Source of the DNA: Gordonibacter faecis
GTDB taxonomy: Bacteria; Actinomycetota; Coriobacteriia; Coriobacteriales; Eggerthellaceae
NCBI RefSeq assembly: GCF_030077735.1
Contig: NZ_JASJEU010000018.1
Coordinates: 1 to 64,000 of the forward strand
Length of the DNA: 64,000 nucleotides
Reading direction: 5' to 3'
Numbering within the stretch: the first letter of the stretch is position 1; each line of letters starts with the position of its first letter. Below the pieces are notes generated by a model, which saw only the letters and a program-made list of their open reading frames with translations, was not told where the DNA came from and searched no databases. Shown here in pieces: positions 55,401 through 63,490 of this stretch. The position numbers and the translations under genes are program-made.

Positions 55401-55525
55401 CCCCGGAGGTTTTCGGATTCAGCAGTGCCCGCAAAAGCAGGCAGAGTACCGGTCGTCAGGGCACACGCAAGCGTCACTGCGCACGCAGCCCTGCCGAGCC
55501 GTACAGCTCGACGGTTGAAATTCAT
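46422..55525 (-). CDS. Giant BspA-like LRR protein 3 (phase-OFF by G-tract)
   Basis: ATG 55525 (after GGAGTAAAGGGACAAGG) opens a signal peptide, VRLGRAACAVTLACALTTG..., with cleavage near PAFAG. About 40 codons in, a run of 13 G (55392-55404) shifts the frame and translation stops at 55376 after 49 residues. G14 or G11 would join it to the long frame and give about 3,034 residues. The order is LRR_5 blocks, a BIG-like domain, more LRR_5 blocks, then four modules (headers such as AAWSLPDDGTLYLRGAGKV, DUF285 repeats, GWFADEDCLEAFDF-type tails) and the shared C-terminal domain ending FTFELAK. No sorting signal is seen. A GTG at 55349 could start a leaderless cytoplasmic product but would lack the signal peptide. 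Confidence 0.88.
55392..55404 (-). repeat. Homopolymer G13 switch in BspA-like gene 3
   Basis: Thirteen C on the plus strand follow the signal-peptide codons. From ATG 55525 to the stop codon is 9,104 bases, one short of a multiple of three, so the sequenced state is OFF. G14 or G11 would be ON. The placement matches the tract in gene 2. Confidence 0.85.
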
Positions 55526-55700
55526 TCCCTTGTCCCTTTACTCCAAAAGCCAGTGCATTTCCCGATGCACATACCCCACAAATGCGGGATATGTTCGGCA
55601 TAGTAGCACGCGACGAGGGATTGTGAAGGGCGGCGGCGCTCCCCCATCACGAGAAAGAGCGCGAGTGCCCAAGGTCATAACCGCAGGTAGAACATATTCC
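55526..55700 (-). promoter_or_regulatory. Promoter and leader of BspA-like gene 3
   Basis: TTCACA (55622-55627), 16 bases, TACTAT (55600-55605) with TGC upstream. The leader hairpin GTGCAT (55553-55558) with ATGCAC (55565-55570) has the loop TTCCCG, the same core as in the other leaders. The distal motif ACCGCAGGTAGAACATATT starts at 55680. Confidence 0.75.
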
Positions 55701-55761
55701 CCAGCCATGCTGTAGCTAATCAGCCACAAGTCCTACGAATTCACAACTTCTTCACAACTTA

Positions 55762-55900
55762 CCCCTCTTGTCATCCTGAGTGAGCGAAGTGAGTCGAAGG
55801 ATCCCGAGCGGCGATAAGCAGGAAGTCTTACGGTTGGCACCGCTCGGGATCCTTCGAATACGGCGGCTTCGCCGCCTCCGCCCAGGATGACAGGGGGGGG
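55762..55900. repeat. Family A intergenic palindromic repeat, copy 2
   Basis: The arms TCATCCTGAGTGAGCGAAG...GGATCCCGAGC and GCTCGGGATCCTTCGA...AGGATGACAG enclose a GCAGGAAGTCTTACGG centre. Oriented like the copy at 62312. It ends in a G8 run. A partial extra arm (CTAGGATGACAAGGGGG) lies at about 55963-55984. Confidence 0.85.
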
Positions 55901-56001
55901 ATGCCTGCGGTGCTTCGCAGCAAAAAAAGGGGGGGGGGGTAGCGCCTGCGGCGCTTCGCGCCTCTGCTAGGATGACAAGGGGGTTGCTTTAAGTTTTATG
56001 C
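55901..56001. other. Low-complexity tail between repeat and next gene
   Basis: It contains a short GCCTGCGG/GCTTCGCAGC hairpin, A7 followed by G11 (55929-55939), and the partial family A arm. No gene is seen. Confidence 0.6.
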
Positions 56002-57966
56002 CTAGGATTTCTTGACGATGACCAGGTCGTCTACGCTGATGCGAAGTTGGTCTTCGTAGGATTCGCGGTCCAGTTTGTTGGCGGAGACGTCGAGCGTGGC
56101 GCGGACGGTGGAGCCGTCAACCGCACCTTCGCGATAGGCGGCGCCGAAGTCGCGCTGCATGTCGGCGAAGAAGGTTTCGGCGGCAGCGGCGTCGGGGAAG
56201 CCCACTTCCAGCGACGACGTCTCACACAGGCCATCGCGGCCAAACGTCACCGTTTCGGTGGTGGTGCGCTGCTCATCAGCGGCGCTCGTGGTGGTATAGC
56301 GATACACCACAGTGCCGGAGAGGTCGCGCTTGTCATCGGACGTGGTTGCCCCCTTCGGGTTGGATGACCCTGAATTACCCTTGTCGTCCGAGGTGCCCTT
56401 GTTCGTTGTTGAGCCGTCTTTGGTGACGGGAACCTCCTTGTTAACCGGGTCGCCATCAGGCGTTTCCGTTTCATGCGACGCCTGGTTGTCGTCACCGGAG
56501 TTCTGCTCTGTGATCGCAGACACCCCCGGACCGGACGACAGCATGTCGAACAACCAGCTCGACTGGGACACCACAAACACTGTGCCGGCAAGGGCCACAG
56601 CACCCAGTACGCATCCCGCCGCCACCTTCAGCTTGAAGCCGCGACGATGAAGCGTCTCAGCTTCCCGCATGCTTTCCTTGATGCTGGCCGGGGGCTCGTC
56701 GAAGAGAGCACTCGACTCCGCGTCGGCGGGCGCTCCCGCCTCGCCTTCCTCAGGCGTGGGCTGGGTGATCTCGGAGGACCCGCGCGGGTGCGCATCTACG
56801 TCAGGCGACGAAGCGCTAGCGGTGGCGTTTTCCGGCGTGGCGGCGGAACCAGCAGCGGCCTCATCCTTCAAGTCTACGCCGAGCGCAGCCCCCAGGCTCT
56901 CAACGCTGAGCGCGCCATCAAACGCGGTCCCAGTTTGCGGCGCAGTGGATGCAGGTGTGGGCGACGCTTGCGTAGCCGCCGATGTCCCCGGCGCTGCGGC
57001 GGTACCGTCCGCACCCTCTTCCAGCCGCTGACGCGTAATCTCATCCAGCCGACTTTCAACCGACGCCCGCAACTCCTCCAACGAGCGGCGCCCATCGGGA
57101 AAGAGAATCTGTGCTGGAGCAGCCAGCGAGCGCTCCACCAACTCGGGCTCGACCGCATGCTTGCCACGCACGGCAGCATGGGCCGGAACGCTAGAACTTT
57201 TCGCCGGCACCACCATACCAGCACACGGCGATTCCGCCGCCTGAGCAGGCACTACTGCCTGCGCACTTGGATTTTCCACCGGTGTGGGTGCCGCCACGGA
57301 CACCTCTGCCGTCGGCACACCGCGCACAGATTCGGGAAGCACAATCGGCTGCGTCGACTCAGGCGAAGATGCGACCGGAGCTGGCTCGGCAGGTTCCACC
57401 AGATCAACGGTTTCTGCAAGGCGCGCCAGCACCTCTCCCGGCGGCGACACTGCCAACGCGGGCCACTCCACCAAATCAGCCAGGTTCGCAGAAGGAGCCG
57501 CTGACGACGCGACAAACGCCTCAGAAGGCACCGCAGACAACGCCTCAGCAGGCGCTCCAGAAGCCGGCACCGGCTTAGCCGGCACAACAACTTCCTCATG
57601 CCACACGGGCTGTTCGGCATAAACCGCCTCTGGCACTTCAGCAACCGGAGCAGGCGCCGCCACTTCATCCGCAGCGCTCGACGGTGCCACAACGGGCCAG
57701 CCTGCCTCGAGCGGAAGCTCAAACACATGCTCAACCAGGGCTTCCTTGCTCACATACGGATGCGGCGCGAACTCTTCCACCGGCGCATTTGGGTATGCTT
57801 GCGCGAGGGGTGGCGTTTCGACCCCCTCTTCAGCAGAGATGCCCTGCGGCTCCCCCGAGCGCGTTTCAACGGCGCTCTGCTCGACTTCGCCACCACCGTC
57901 GGAAAGCCCATCCACAAACGCGAACAGGCTCTCCAACGATAGCGATCCGTCGCCGGTGCTCGACAT
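56002..57966 (-). CDS. Single-pass membrane protein with long disordered N-region
   Basis: A 654-residue protein. Residues 1 to about 430 are Ala/Pro/Glu/Val-rich and probably disordered, with repeated short motifs (SLSLESL near the start, ALSVESLGAALG later) and a predicted helix around RRSLEELRASVESRLDEITRQ. One membrane helix, KVAAGCVLGAVALAGTVFVV, lies near residue 455. A Ser/Asp/Lys-rich linker and a folded C-terminal domain of about 100 residues follow (SGTVVYRYTTT..., ending RISVDDLVIVKKS). The orientation suggests a cytoplasmic N-terminus and an external C-terminus. I do not recognise the family. ATG 57966 was chosen over 58032 because GAGAAAG precedes it. Confidence 0.8.
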   Translation of the reverse strand: MSSTGDGSLSLESLFAFVDGLSDGGGEVEQSAVETRSGEPQGISAEEGVETPPLAQAYPNAPVEEFAPHPYVSKEALVEHVFELPLEAGWPVVAPSSAADEVAAPAPVAEVPEAVYAEQPVWHEEVVVPAKPVPASGAPAEALSAVPSEAFVASSAAPSANLADLVEWPALAVSPPGEVLARLAETVDLVEPAEPAPVASSPESTQPIVLPESVRGVPTAEVSVAAPTPVENPSAQAVVPAQAAESPCAGMVVPAKSSSVPAHAAVRGKHAVEPELVERSLAAPAQILFPDGRRSLEELRASVESRLDEITRQRLEEGADGTAAAPGTSAATQASPTPASTAPQTGTAFDGALSVESLGAALGVDLKDEAAAGSAATPENATASASSPDVDAHPRGSSEITQPTPEEGEAGAPADAESSALFDEPPASIKESMREAETLHRRGFKLKVAAGCVLGAVALAGTVFVVSQSSWLFDMLSSGPGVSAITEQNSGDDNQASHETETPDGDPVNKEVPVTKDGSTTNKGTSDDKGNSGSSNPKGATTSDDKRDLSGTVVYRYTTTSAADEQRTTTETVTFGRDGLCETSSLEVGFPDAAAAETFFADMQRDFGAAYREGAVDGSTVRATLDVSANKLDRESYEDQLRISVDDLVIVKKS

Positions 57967-58127
57967 ACGCTCACTTTCTCCGAACTCGCAGCCGTGCCAG
58001 CCCTGTGTATCCCGTTTTCTGGCGCACGACAATCTTCGTCAAGCATAGCAAAGAAACTCGTGCTCGTACTTAAAATGGCGAATATATCCACCATTTAAGG
58101 GCGGCAGTGTACGTAAGCACCCCTCTC

Positions 58128-58490
58128 TTAGACTGCTCTGTTCAGCCAGCAGCGACGCACCACCCAGTACCCCTCGGCCGAACGCGCCACGCGGTATCCC
58201 AAAAGTTCAAGCACTTGGCACACCGCATCGATGCGTGCCATGCTGCTGTCCCAAAGCAGCCAGTCCTCTTCGGAGAATTCCGCGAAACGTCGGCGTGTCT
58301 GATCTTCGCCGTAGCCATAGCGGCGCGCCATGTCATCGAGCACCGCCTGGTAATCGTCCAAAAGCTGAGCTACGGCCGCCTCTGCCCCCTTTCTTCCCAT
58401 GCGGGACCTTCCCCCTAAGCCTCGCTCCGCCGAAGGCCGGCCCCCCGAAGCACGGCACGTATTCGGCTTTTGCCGCTCGTCTGATCCCAT
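58128..58490 (-). CDS. Small hypothetical protein
   Basis: A 120-residue protein with a polar, basic first third and a helical rest (AAVAQLLDDYQAVLDDMARR, then EEDWLLWDSSMARIDAVCQV and GYRVARSAEGYWVVRR). The conserved-looking Trp pairs and the YWVV strand suggest a small folded domain, but I know no family. ATG 58490 follows GGAGAAAGGA at ideal spacing. It lies upstream of the disordered membrane protein on the same strand, 161 bases apart, and is divergent from the radical SAM gene. Confidence 0.75.
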   Translation of the reverse strand: MGSDERQKPNTCRASGGRPSAERGLGGRSRMGRKGAEAAVAQLLDDYQAVLDDMARRYGYGEDQTRRRFAEFSEEDWLLWDSSMARIDAVCQVLELLGYRVARSAEGYWVVRRCWLNRAV

Positions 58491-58648
58491 GTCGTTTCCT
58501 TTCTCCTCAGAGGTAAATACCCATCCCCTCGATGGGACATCACCGATTGTCACACGTGAAACGTTATCGCTGTTGACAGTTCGATAGGAAGCATGACCAA
58601 GCTCCTTTTCGGACGTTTATGCTGATCAAACCCCTCATCAACCCACCC

Positions 58649-58677
58649 TTGACACCGTACGCGCGTTCTTATATAGT
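58649..58677 (+). promoter_or_regulatory. Promoter of the radical SAM/DUF4130 pair
   Basis: TTGACA (58649-58654), 17 bases, TATAGT (58672-58677). It is a near-consensus sigma-70 promoter, 50 bases before the first gene. Confidence 0.9.
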
Positions 58678-58680
58678 GGG

Positions 58681-58708
58681 CGAACAAACATTCTCGCGAA
58701 CATTTGAT
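58681..58708 (+). promoter_or_regulatory. LexA-like operator
   Basis: CGAACAAACATTCT, starting at 58681, fits the Gram-positive SOS box CGAAC-N4-GTTCG-type pattern with changes only in the second half. A second weaker CGAACATTTGATCT follows at about 58697. They lie over the expected transcription start, where a repressor would block a DNA-repair operon. Binding by LexA is inference. Confidence 0.5.
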
Positions 58709-58727
58709 CTGGCGAACGGGCGTGCGC

Positions 58728-60272
58728 ATGGAACTTATCGAAAAACTTGAGGTTCTCGCTGATGCAGCAAAGTATGACGTAGCGTGTACTTCATCCGGCA
58801 TCGACCGCGACGCGAGTCGCGGCAAACTCGGCAGCGCGGTGGCGGCCGGCTGCTGCCACAGTTTCTCGGCCGACGGGCGCTGCATAACGCTGCTCAAGGT
58901 GCTCATGACCAACGTATGTGTCTACGACTGCGCCTATTGCGTGAACCGCTCGTCAAACGAAGTGAAACGCGCGGCCTTCTCGCCGCGCGAGCTGGCCGAC
59001 CTCACCATCGCGTTTTACCGTCGCAACTACATTGAGGGCCTCTTCCTCAGTTCCGGCGTTATTAAGAACCCCGACTATACCACCGAGCTGATGATACAAA
59101 CGCTTTCTCTTCTGCGCGAAGAACACGGTTTTCGCGGCTACATCCACGCGAAGGCCGTACCCGGCACCTCACCTGAATTAGTTGAGCGCCTGGGGCATCT
59201 GGCCGATCGTTTGAGCGTGAATATGGAACTACCCTCGCAGGCTAGCCTGCGCTTACTTGCGCCCGAAAAGGACAAACAACATATTCTGGCGCCTATGCGG
59301 CAAATCCGCGACAGCATTGCGGTGGACAAAGACACACGCGCGCTCATGCGTAAGGAAACTACCTACATGAAACAGGTGCGGCCCAAGAGAAAGGAGCGCG
59401 CGTTCGCACCCGCCGGGCAGTCCACCCAAATGATTGTGGGAGCAACACCTGAAAGCGACTTCCACATATTGAATTTGTCGGCGGCGCTCTACCGCACGCT
59501 GTCTCTCAAACGCGTGTTTTTTAGCGCCTATACGCCGGTGAATGATGATGCGCGCCTGCCGGGTACCGATGCTATTCAGCTAAACCGTGAACACCGTCTC
59601 TACCAGGCGGACTGGCTGCTACGTTTCTACCGTTTTGATGTGACCGAAATCATCGACGAAGAGCATCCATTCTTGGACACCGAGGTGGACCCAAAAGCAA
59701 ACTGGGCGCTGAACAATCTGGACTTTTTTCCGGTGGAGGTGAACAAGGCACCGCTTGAGGCACTTCTGCGCGTGCCTGGCATTGGCGTGCGCGGCGCACA
59801 TTCCATTATCCGAGCGCGACGCGCCACCACGCTTGGCGAGCGCGAACTGCGCAAGTTGGGCATTGCATACAAACGCGCCCGTTTCTTCATCACCTGCAAT
59901 GGCACCTATGCGGGGCAAGGCGTTGACTTCTCGCGCGAAGGCTTACGCGCGCAGCTGGCCGCGCCGCCGAAGGGCGGCAATCATGGTCGACGCGCCGACA
60001 AAGCCTGCCCCGGCCAGATGAGCCTCTTCGAAAGTGTGGAGACCCCCGAGAAAGCGCGCATTGCGGGCGGGGTAAGCAGCGCGGAGGGTGGGCGTTTGCT
60101 CGGCGGCGCGGGGGCGGACAGGAGTGTGCAACGCGGCGAGAAATGCGGGAGTGTGAGCACGCACGGAGAGAAGCTGTCGGGGCCGCAGAGCTTACTCGCG
60201 CCCGCTGCTCCCTCTGATGGCACGTTCGGCTGGCAGAGGGCCTTAGAGGAACCCCAGGCGGCTTGTGCATGA
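58728..60272 (+). CDS. Putative DNA modification/repair radical SAM protein
   Basis: A 514-residue protein of the family paired with DUF4130 proteins (TIGR03916 as I know it). It has CVYDCAYC (C-x3-C-x2-C) near residue 66, GLFLSSGVIKNPDYT, VNMELPSQASLRLLAPEK, and a helix-hairpin-helix LLRVPGIGVRGAHSII near residue 345 that suggests DNA contact. The last about 90 residues are Gly/Ala/Ser-rich and poorly conserved. ATG 58728 has a weak ribosome site; a TTG at 58704 is an alternative. Its stop codon overlaps the next ATG, so the two proteins are made together. The exact lesion or modification is not known. Confidence 0.9.
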   Translation: MELIEKLEVLADAAKYDVACTSSGIDRDASRGKLGSAVAAGCCHSFSADGRCITLLKVLMTNVCVYDCAYCVNRSSNEVKRAAFSPRELADLTIAFYRRNYIEGLFLSSGVIKNPDYTTELMIQTLSLLREEHGFRGYIHAKAVPGTSPELVERLGHLADRLSVNMELPSQASLRLLAPEKDKQHILAPMRQIRDSIAVDKDTRALMRKETTYMKQVRPKRKERAFAPAGQSTQMIVGATPESDFHILNLSAALYRTLSLKRVFFSAYTPVNDDARLPGTDAIQLNREHRLYQADWLLRFYRFDVTEIIDEEHPFLDTEVDPKANWALNNLDFFPVEVNKAPLEALLRVPGIGVRGAHSIIRARRATTLGERELRKLGIAYKRARFFITCNGTYAGQGVDFSREGLRAQLAAPPKGGNHGRRADKACPGQMSLFESVETPEKARIAGGVSSAEGGRLLGGAGADRSVQRGEKCGSVSTHGEKLSGPQSLLAPAAPSDGTFGWQRALEEPQAACA

Positions 60273-61288
60273 GCGAGAGTGGGAGCAGTTCGGTGAAAGG
60301 AGTGCGCGAAAGGAAGAAAGGCGTGCCGGAAGCTGTGCGGGAGGAAAAGAAGGGTGCAACCGCCGTTGCACACGAAGAGCCGCTTGTTGACGTGGCTTAT
60401 GTGCATGATGGTTCGCTTGAGGGTTTGCTTTCAGCCGTGTTCGAGGCATATGCCCGCCACGAGGATCCGCAGGATATTGTGCGCGACGGCCAGCTACAGC
60501 CGCGCCTCGGACAGACAGTGCGTTTCATTGAGACCGACATGGAGCGCGCTCTGCGGGTACAGCGCGGCGTCAAGCGGGCGGGCGGACACGGTGCCTATGA
60601 TGCTGTGGTGCGGGCATCGCTTTCCGACGACCCGGAGGCGGGCACCATTGTGTACCGGTTCATTCGCTATGCGATGGCGGCCAATCGTCCACACGACTGC
60701 ACAGGATGTCGCAAGCGCCGCTCGTGCGCTGGCCCGGTGGACAGCGGCGGGCCAGCCTCCGTTGGCTGCACGGGTAAGGCTTCCGGAAGCGTACTGGGTG
60801 ACCTGGCGCACCCTGCTGTGGCTCCCTTGCACCGCCTCGTGCGCGCCGTCGGCAACGAGCGCCACCGCATGATTCAGTTTTTGCGTTTCGAGCACTTGGA
60901 GAACGGGGTGTGGCTCGCGCGCTGCAACCCCTCTGCGTCGGTGGTGCCCCTGCTCATGGACTACTTTAGCGCGCGGTTCAACATTCAGCCGTTCATCATC
61001 TACGATGAGGTGCATAACCTCGCAGGCGTGTACGAAGGTCGCGAGTGGTATCTCGTGCGCACTGATCAGCTGAACGTGCCCGACCGCGCCGCCGACGAAC
61101 AACTCATGCAAGCAGCCTGGAAACGGTTTTATCGCACCGTAGCCGTTGAAGCACGCTACAACCCCGAACTCCGCCGCCAGTTCATGCCCAAGCGCCTGTG
61201 GAAAAACATCGTCGAGATGCACGAAGACCTCCCCGGCACCGACCTCGCCCCACCAACCACCACCCCCGAACGCCTCTGGCGAGGGTAG
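60269..61288 (+). CDS. DUF4130 DNA-metabolism protein
   Basis: A 339-residue partner of the preceding radical SAM protein (TIGR03915/DUF4130 type). Landmarks are VAYVHDGSLEGLLSAVFEAY near residue 45, IRYAMA followed by a Cys-containing insert (DCTGCRKRRSC), HRMIQFLRFEHLENGVWLAR, and WYLVRTDQLNVPDRAADEQL. The C-terminus LRRQFMPKRLWKNIVEMH is typical. The first 35 residues are low complexity. ATG 60269 overlaps the upstream stop codon (ATGA). The Cys-rich insert of about 30 residues, in place of the usual short linker, is unusual. Confidence 0.9.
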   Translation: MSESGSSSVKGVRERKKGVPEAVREEKKGATAVAHEEPLVDVAYVHDGSLEGLLSAVFEAYARHEDPQDIVRDGQLQPRLGQTVRFIETDMERALRVQRGVKRAGGHGAYDAVVRASLSDDPEAGTIVYRFIRYAMAANRPHDCTGCRKRRSCAGPVDSGGPASVGCTGKASGSVLGDLAHPAVAPLHRLVRAVGNERHRMIQFLRFEHLENGVWLARCNPSASVVPLLMDYFSARFNIQPFIIYDEVHNLAGVYEGREWYLVRTDQLNVPDRAADEQLMQAAWKRFYRTVAVEARYNPELRRQFMPKRLWKNIVEMHEDLPGTDLAPPTTTPERLWRG

Positions 61289-61307
61289 ATGTGACGCGCC
61301 GGAACTC

Positions 61308-62258
61308 TTAAACACCCGTAAGATCAAAGGGTGGGATGAAGCTTTCTTCGGCGGCACCGCCTTCTTGCCAAAAGTAGTCTTCCACGCCCAGTTCATCGGC
61401 GAAATCGAGCAAACGCTCGTAGTCTTCATCAGGTACACGATGAGCCAACTCGGGGTTCTCGACCAGCGCGATCTGCGCACGCTTGTTGCCCGCAGCGGCC
61501 GCATCAACCAACACGGGCGTGTACTGATTCATCAGCGAAAGCAACACCTGCCGCCCGTAGCGTTCATGCACCAGACGCACGATGCGCTTGGAGTCCTCCA
61601 GCGCCCCCGGCAGCATCAAGTGACGCACCACCGTACCGCGTACGAGACGCGGCAGGCCGTCCACCTCGTCAAACACCGGTTCGCCCGTCTGCGCCACCAT
61701 CTCATCAAGCGCCGCGAGCGCCACTTCAGGGTAGTCGGGTGCCTGCGAATAACGCGCAGCCAAGCACGCGTCAGCATACTTGAAGTCAGTCAGATAGACG
61801 TCCACCGTACTCGCATTCGCCCGCACGGCTTCCACGGTTTCGTAGCCCGACGTGTTCCACACCACCGGAACCGTCAACCCGCGCTCGCGCGCCTGCGCCA
61901 CTGCCACCCGCGCTTCACATGCGTAATGGGTGGGCGTCACAAAGTTCACGTTGAGCGCGCCCTGTGCTTCCAGCTCCAGACACATCTCCGCAAGTCGCTC
62001 TACCGTGACCGCACGGCCCGCTTCACCAGCGGCGATAACCGCATTCTGACAATACACACACCGCAGCGGACAGTGCGCAAAGAAGATCGTTCCACTGCCG
62101 CGTTCCCCGCTGATTGGCGGTTCTTCCCAAAAATGCAGGGCCGCGCGCGCCACCACCAGGGTGTCGCCAGCCCCACAAACCCCTCGCTCCCCCGCCGCGC
62201 GATTAACCCCGCACCCTCGCGGACACACGTCACAAGAAGTAAGTTGATTACTTTGCAT
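61308..62258 (-). CDS. PflX-type radical SAM protein
   Basis: A 316-residue protein resembling the pyruvate-formate-lyase-activating-like group (PflX). It has an N-terminal Cys cluster CDVCPRGCGVNRAAGERGVC, then VVARAALHFWEEPPISG, the radical SAM motif CPLRCVYCQN (C-x3-C-x2-C) near residue 74, and VNFVTPTHYACEARVAVA. The start at 62258 gives MQSNQLTSCDVC with a weak ribosome site; the longer frame runs into a family A repeat and is rejected. It converges with the DUF4130 gene. The substrate protein or reaction is not evident. Confidence 0.88.
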   Translation of the reverse strand: MQSNQLTSCDVCPRGCGVNRAAGERGVCGAGDTLVVARAALHFWEEPPISGERGSGTIFFAHCPLRCVYCQNAVIAAGEAGRAVTVERLAEMCLELEAQGALNVNFVTPTHYACEARVAVAQARERGLTVPVVWNTSGYETVEAVRANASTVDVYLTDFKYADACLAARYSQAPDYPEVALAALDEMVAQTGEPVFDEVDGLPRLVRGTVVRHLMLPGALEDSKRIVRLVHERYGRQVLLSLMNQYTPVLVDAAAAGNKRAQIALVENPELAHRVPDEDYERLLDFADELGVEDYFWQEGGAAEESFIPPFDLTGV

Positions 62259-62311
62259 ACAGCCACCGACCCCCAAAACAAGCCACACATATCGCCCTAT
62301 CTGGCGAAACA

Positions 62312-62456
62312 CCCCTTTTGTCATCCTGAGCGGAGCGCCGTAGGCGCGTAGTCGAAGGATCCCGTGAGGCGCCAGCAGGAAGATTCCCAGTTGACACCAC
62401 ACGGGATCCTTCGACTCCGGCACTACGCGCCTCCGCTCAGGATGACAAGAAGGGGG
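62312..62456. repeat. Family A intergenic palindromic repeat, copy 3
   Basis: The arms TCATCCTGAGCGGAGCGCC...GGATCCCGTG and CACGGGATCCTTCGAC...CTCAGGATGACAAG enclose a GCGCCAGCAGGAAGATTCCC centre. That centre is the reverse complement of the centre at 301-434. It separates two minus-strand genes and could end the upstream transcript. Confidence 0.85.
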
Positions 62457-62484
62457 CGTCTTCCAGTGCTCTACTTGGAATGCC

Positions 62485-63435
62485 TCAGTTGGCTGAATAG
62501 GCGCCGAAGCCTCCCGGGAAGTCGTCGGGGTTTACGTCGTAGTCGTAGTCGTCATCCTCGTCGGCTTCGCCGCCGTAGGCTTGTTCGGCGCGGGTCCAGT
62601 CGAGGCCGTTTTCGGCGCAGGCTGCTTCCTCGCCGTACACCAGCGCAAGCGCAGCCGGGGCCTTATCGGCACCGCCGATCACGGCCAGAAGCTCCAGCAG
62701 ATGCAAGCACGCCTCGGCCTGCGGCAGAATAAGATCCACGTCATCGGCAGCCATGAGTGCGGCAGACAGCTCCGCCATCAGCATCTCCACCGTGTACGTG
62801 CCGGTAAAACGCCCTTCGCTCACTGCGGAAAGCACCTGTTCAGCCTCGGGCGAGGTCGCACCCGCGCGTCCCACCGGCCCTTCAACCGATGACGCCGAAC
62901 GCTGCACCGCATGATAGAGCGCATCTGCCTCAATGGCAGACATAATCTGCGCCGACGCCTGCAGCGTGTACGCCGCACGCGCCAGCTGCGCCGAACCCGA
63001 GCCACCCGTCTCCTGCACGTCTCCCGCCAACTCTTCCAGCAACGGACGGGCGGCAGCAACGTCCTTTTCCTCGCCTGCCACCAGGCACATGAGGTTCGCC
63101 TTGTCGGCAAAGGCATCGGGCAGCGCCACGTTCGCCACCACCAGCGGGGCCTCGACGGCCGCCAACTCGCTCACCACAGCCACCGCGTTCAGTTCGCGCG
63201 CGAAACTGGGTGTGGCGGCAGACAAATCCACCAGCAAGGTGCCTGGCCGCGCAGCCTGCACGATGCCATCCTCGTCGAAGTACGCATCTTCCAATGCCGT
63301 CTGCGACGTGCAGTACGTCAGCACCACATCCGCGCTTGCCACGTCGGTCGTGCGCGTGTACCCCGCGGCGGACAGGCCAGTCTGCACCAGAGCGCCCACC
63401 GTATCGTTTCCGCTATATGCATAACGCTTATCCAT
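62485..63435 (-). CDS. 6PGDH/3-hydroxyisobutyrate dehydrogenase-like protein
   Basis: A 316-residue protein with the order of a beta-hydroxyacid dehydrogenase: an N-terminal Rossmann-like part (SADVVLTYCTSQTALEDAYF, GTLLVDLSAATPSFARELNA), VEAPLVVANVAL, and a helical half (GSGSAQLARAAYTLQASAQI) where the catalytic Lys would stand. The glycine-rich nucleotide motif is degenerate (YSGNDTVGALV) and the usual GGSG-x3-A-x2-GK lysine is not obvious, so activity may differ or be lost. The C-terminal 50 residues are acidic. ATG 63435 follows AAAGGGAC. Confidence 0.75.
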   Translation of the reverse strand: MDKRYAYSGNDTVGALVQTGLSAAGYTRTTDVASADVVLTYCTSQTALEDAYFDEDGIVQAARPGTLLVDLSAATPSFARELNAVAVVSELAAVEAPLVVANVALPDAFADKANLMCLVAGEEKDVAAARPLLEELAGDVQETGGSGSAQLARAAYTLQASAQIMSAIEADALYHAVQRSASSVEGPVGRAGATSPEAEQVLSAVSEGRFTGTYTVEMLMAELSAALMAADDVDLILPQAEACLHLLELLAVIGGADKAPAALALVYGEEAACAENGLDWTRAEQAYGGEADEDDDYDYDVNPDDFPGGFGAYSAN

Positions 63436-63490
63436 GCGTCTGTCCCTTTCCCAGGCGCACCACCGCACGCCTTCCCCGCGTCTGCGGATG

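Noticed and set aside
44891..55404. Treating BspA-like genes 2 and 3 as decayed pseudogenes
   Set aside because: Each has only one frame break, both in G-runs at the same position, and bodies of 2,600-2,900 codons stay open. A reversible switch or a homopolymer sequencing error explains this better.
27479..55525. CRISPR array or tandem DNA repeat
   Set aside because: The periodic pattern is protein-level leucine-rich repeats with variable DNA; there are no regular repeat-spacer units.
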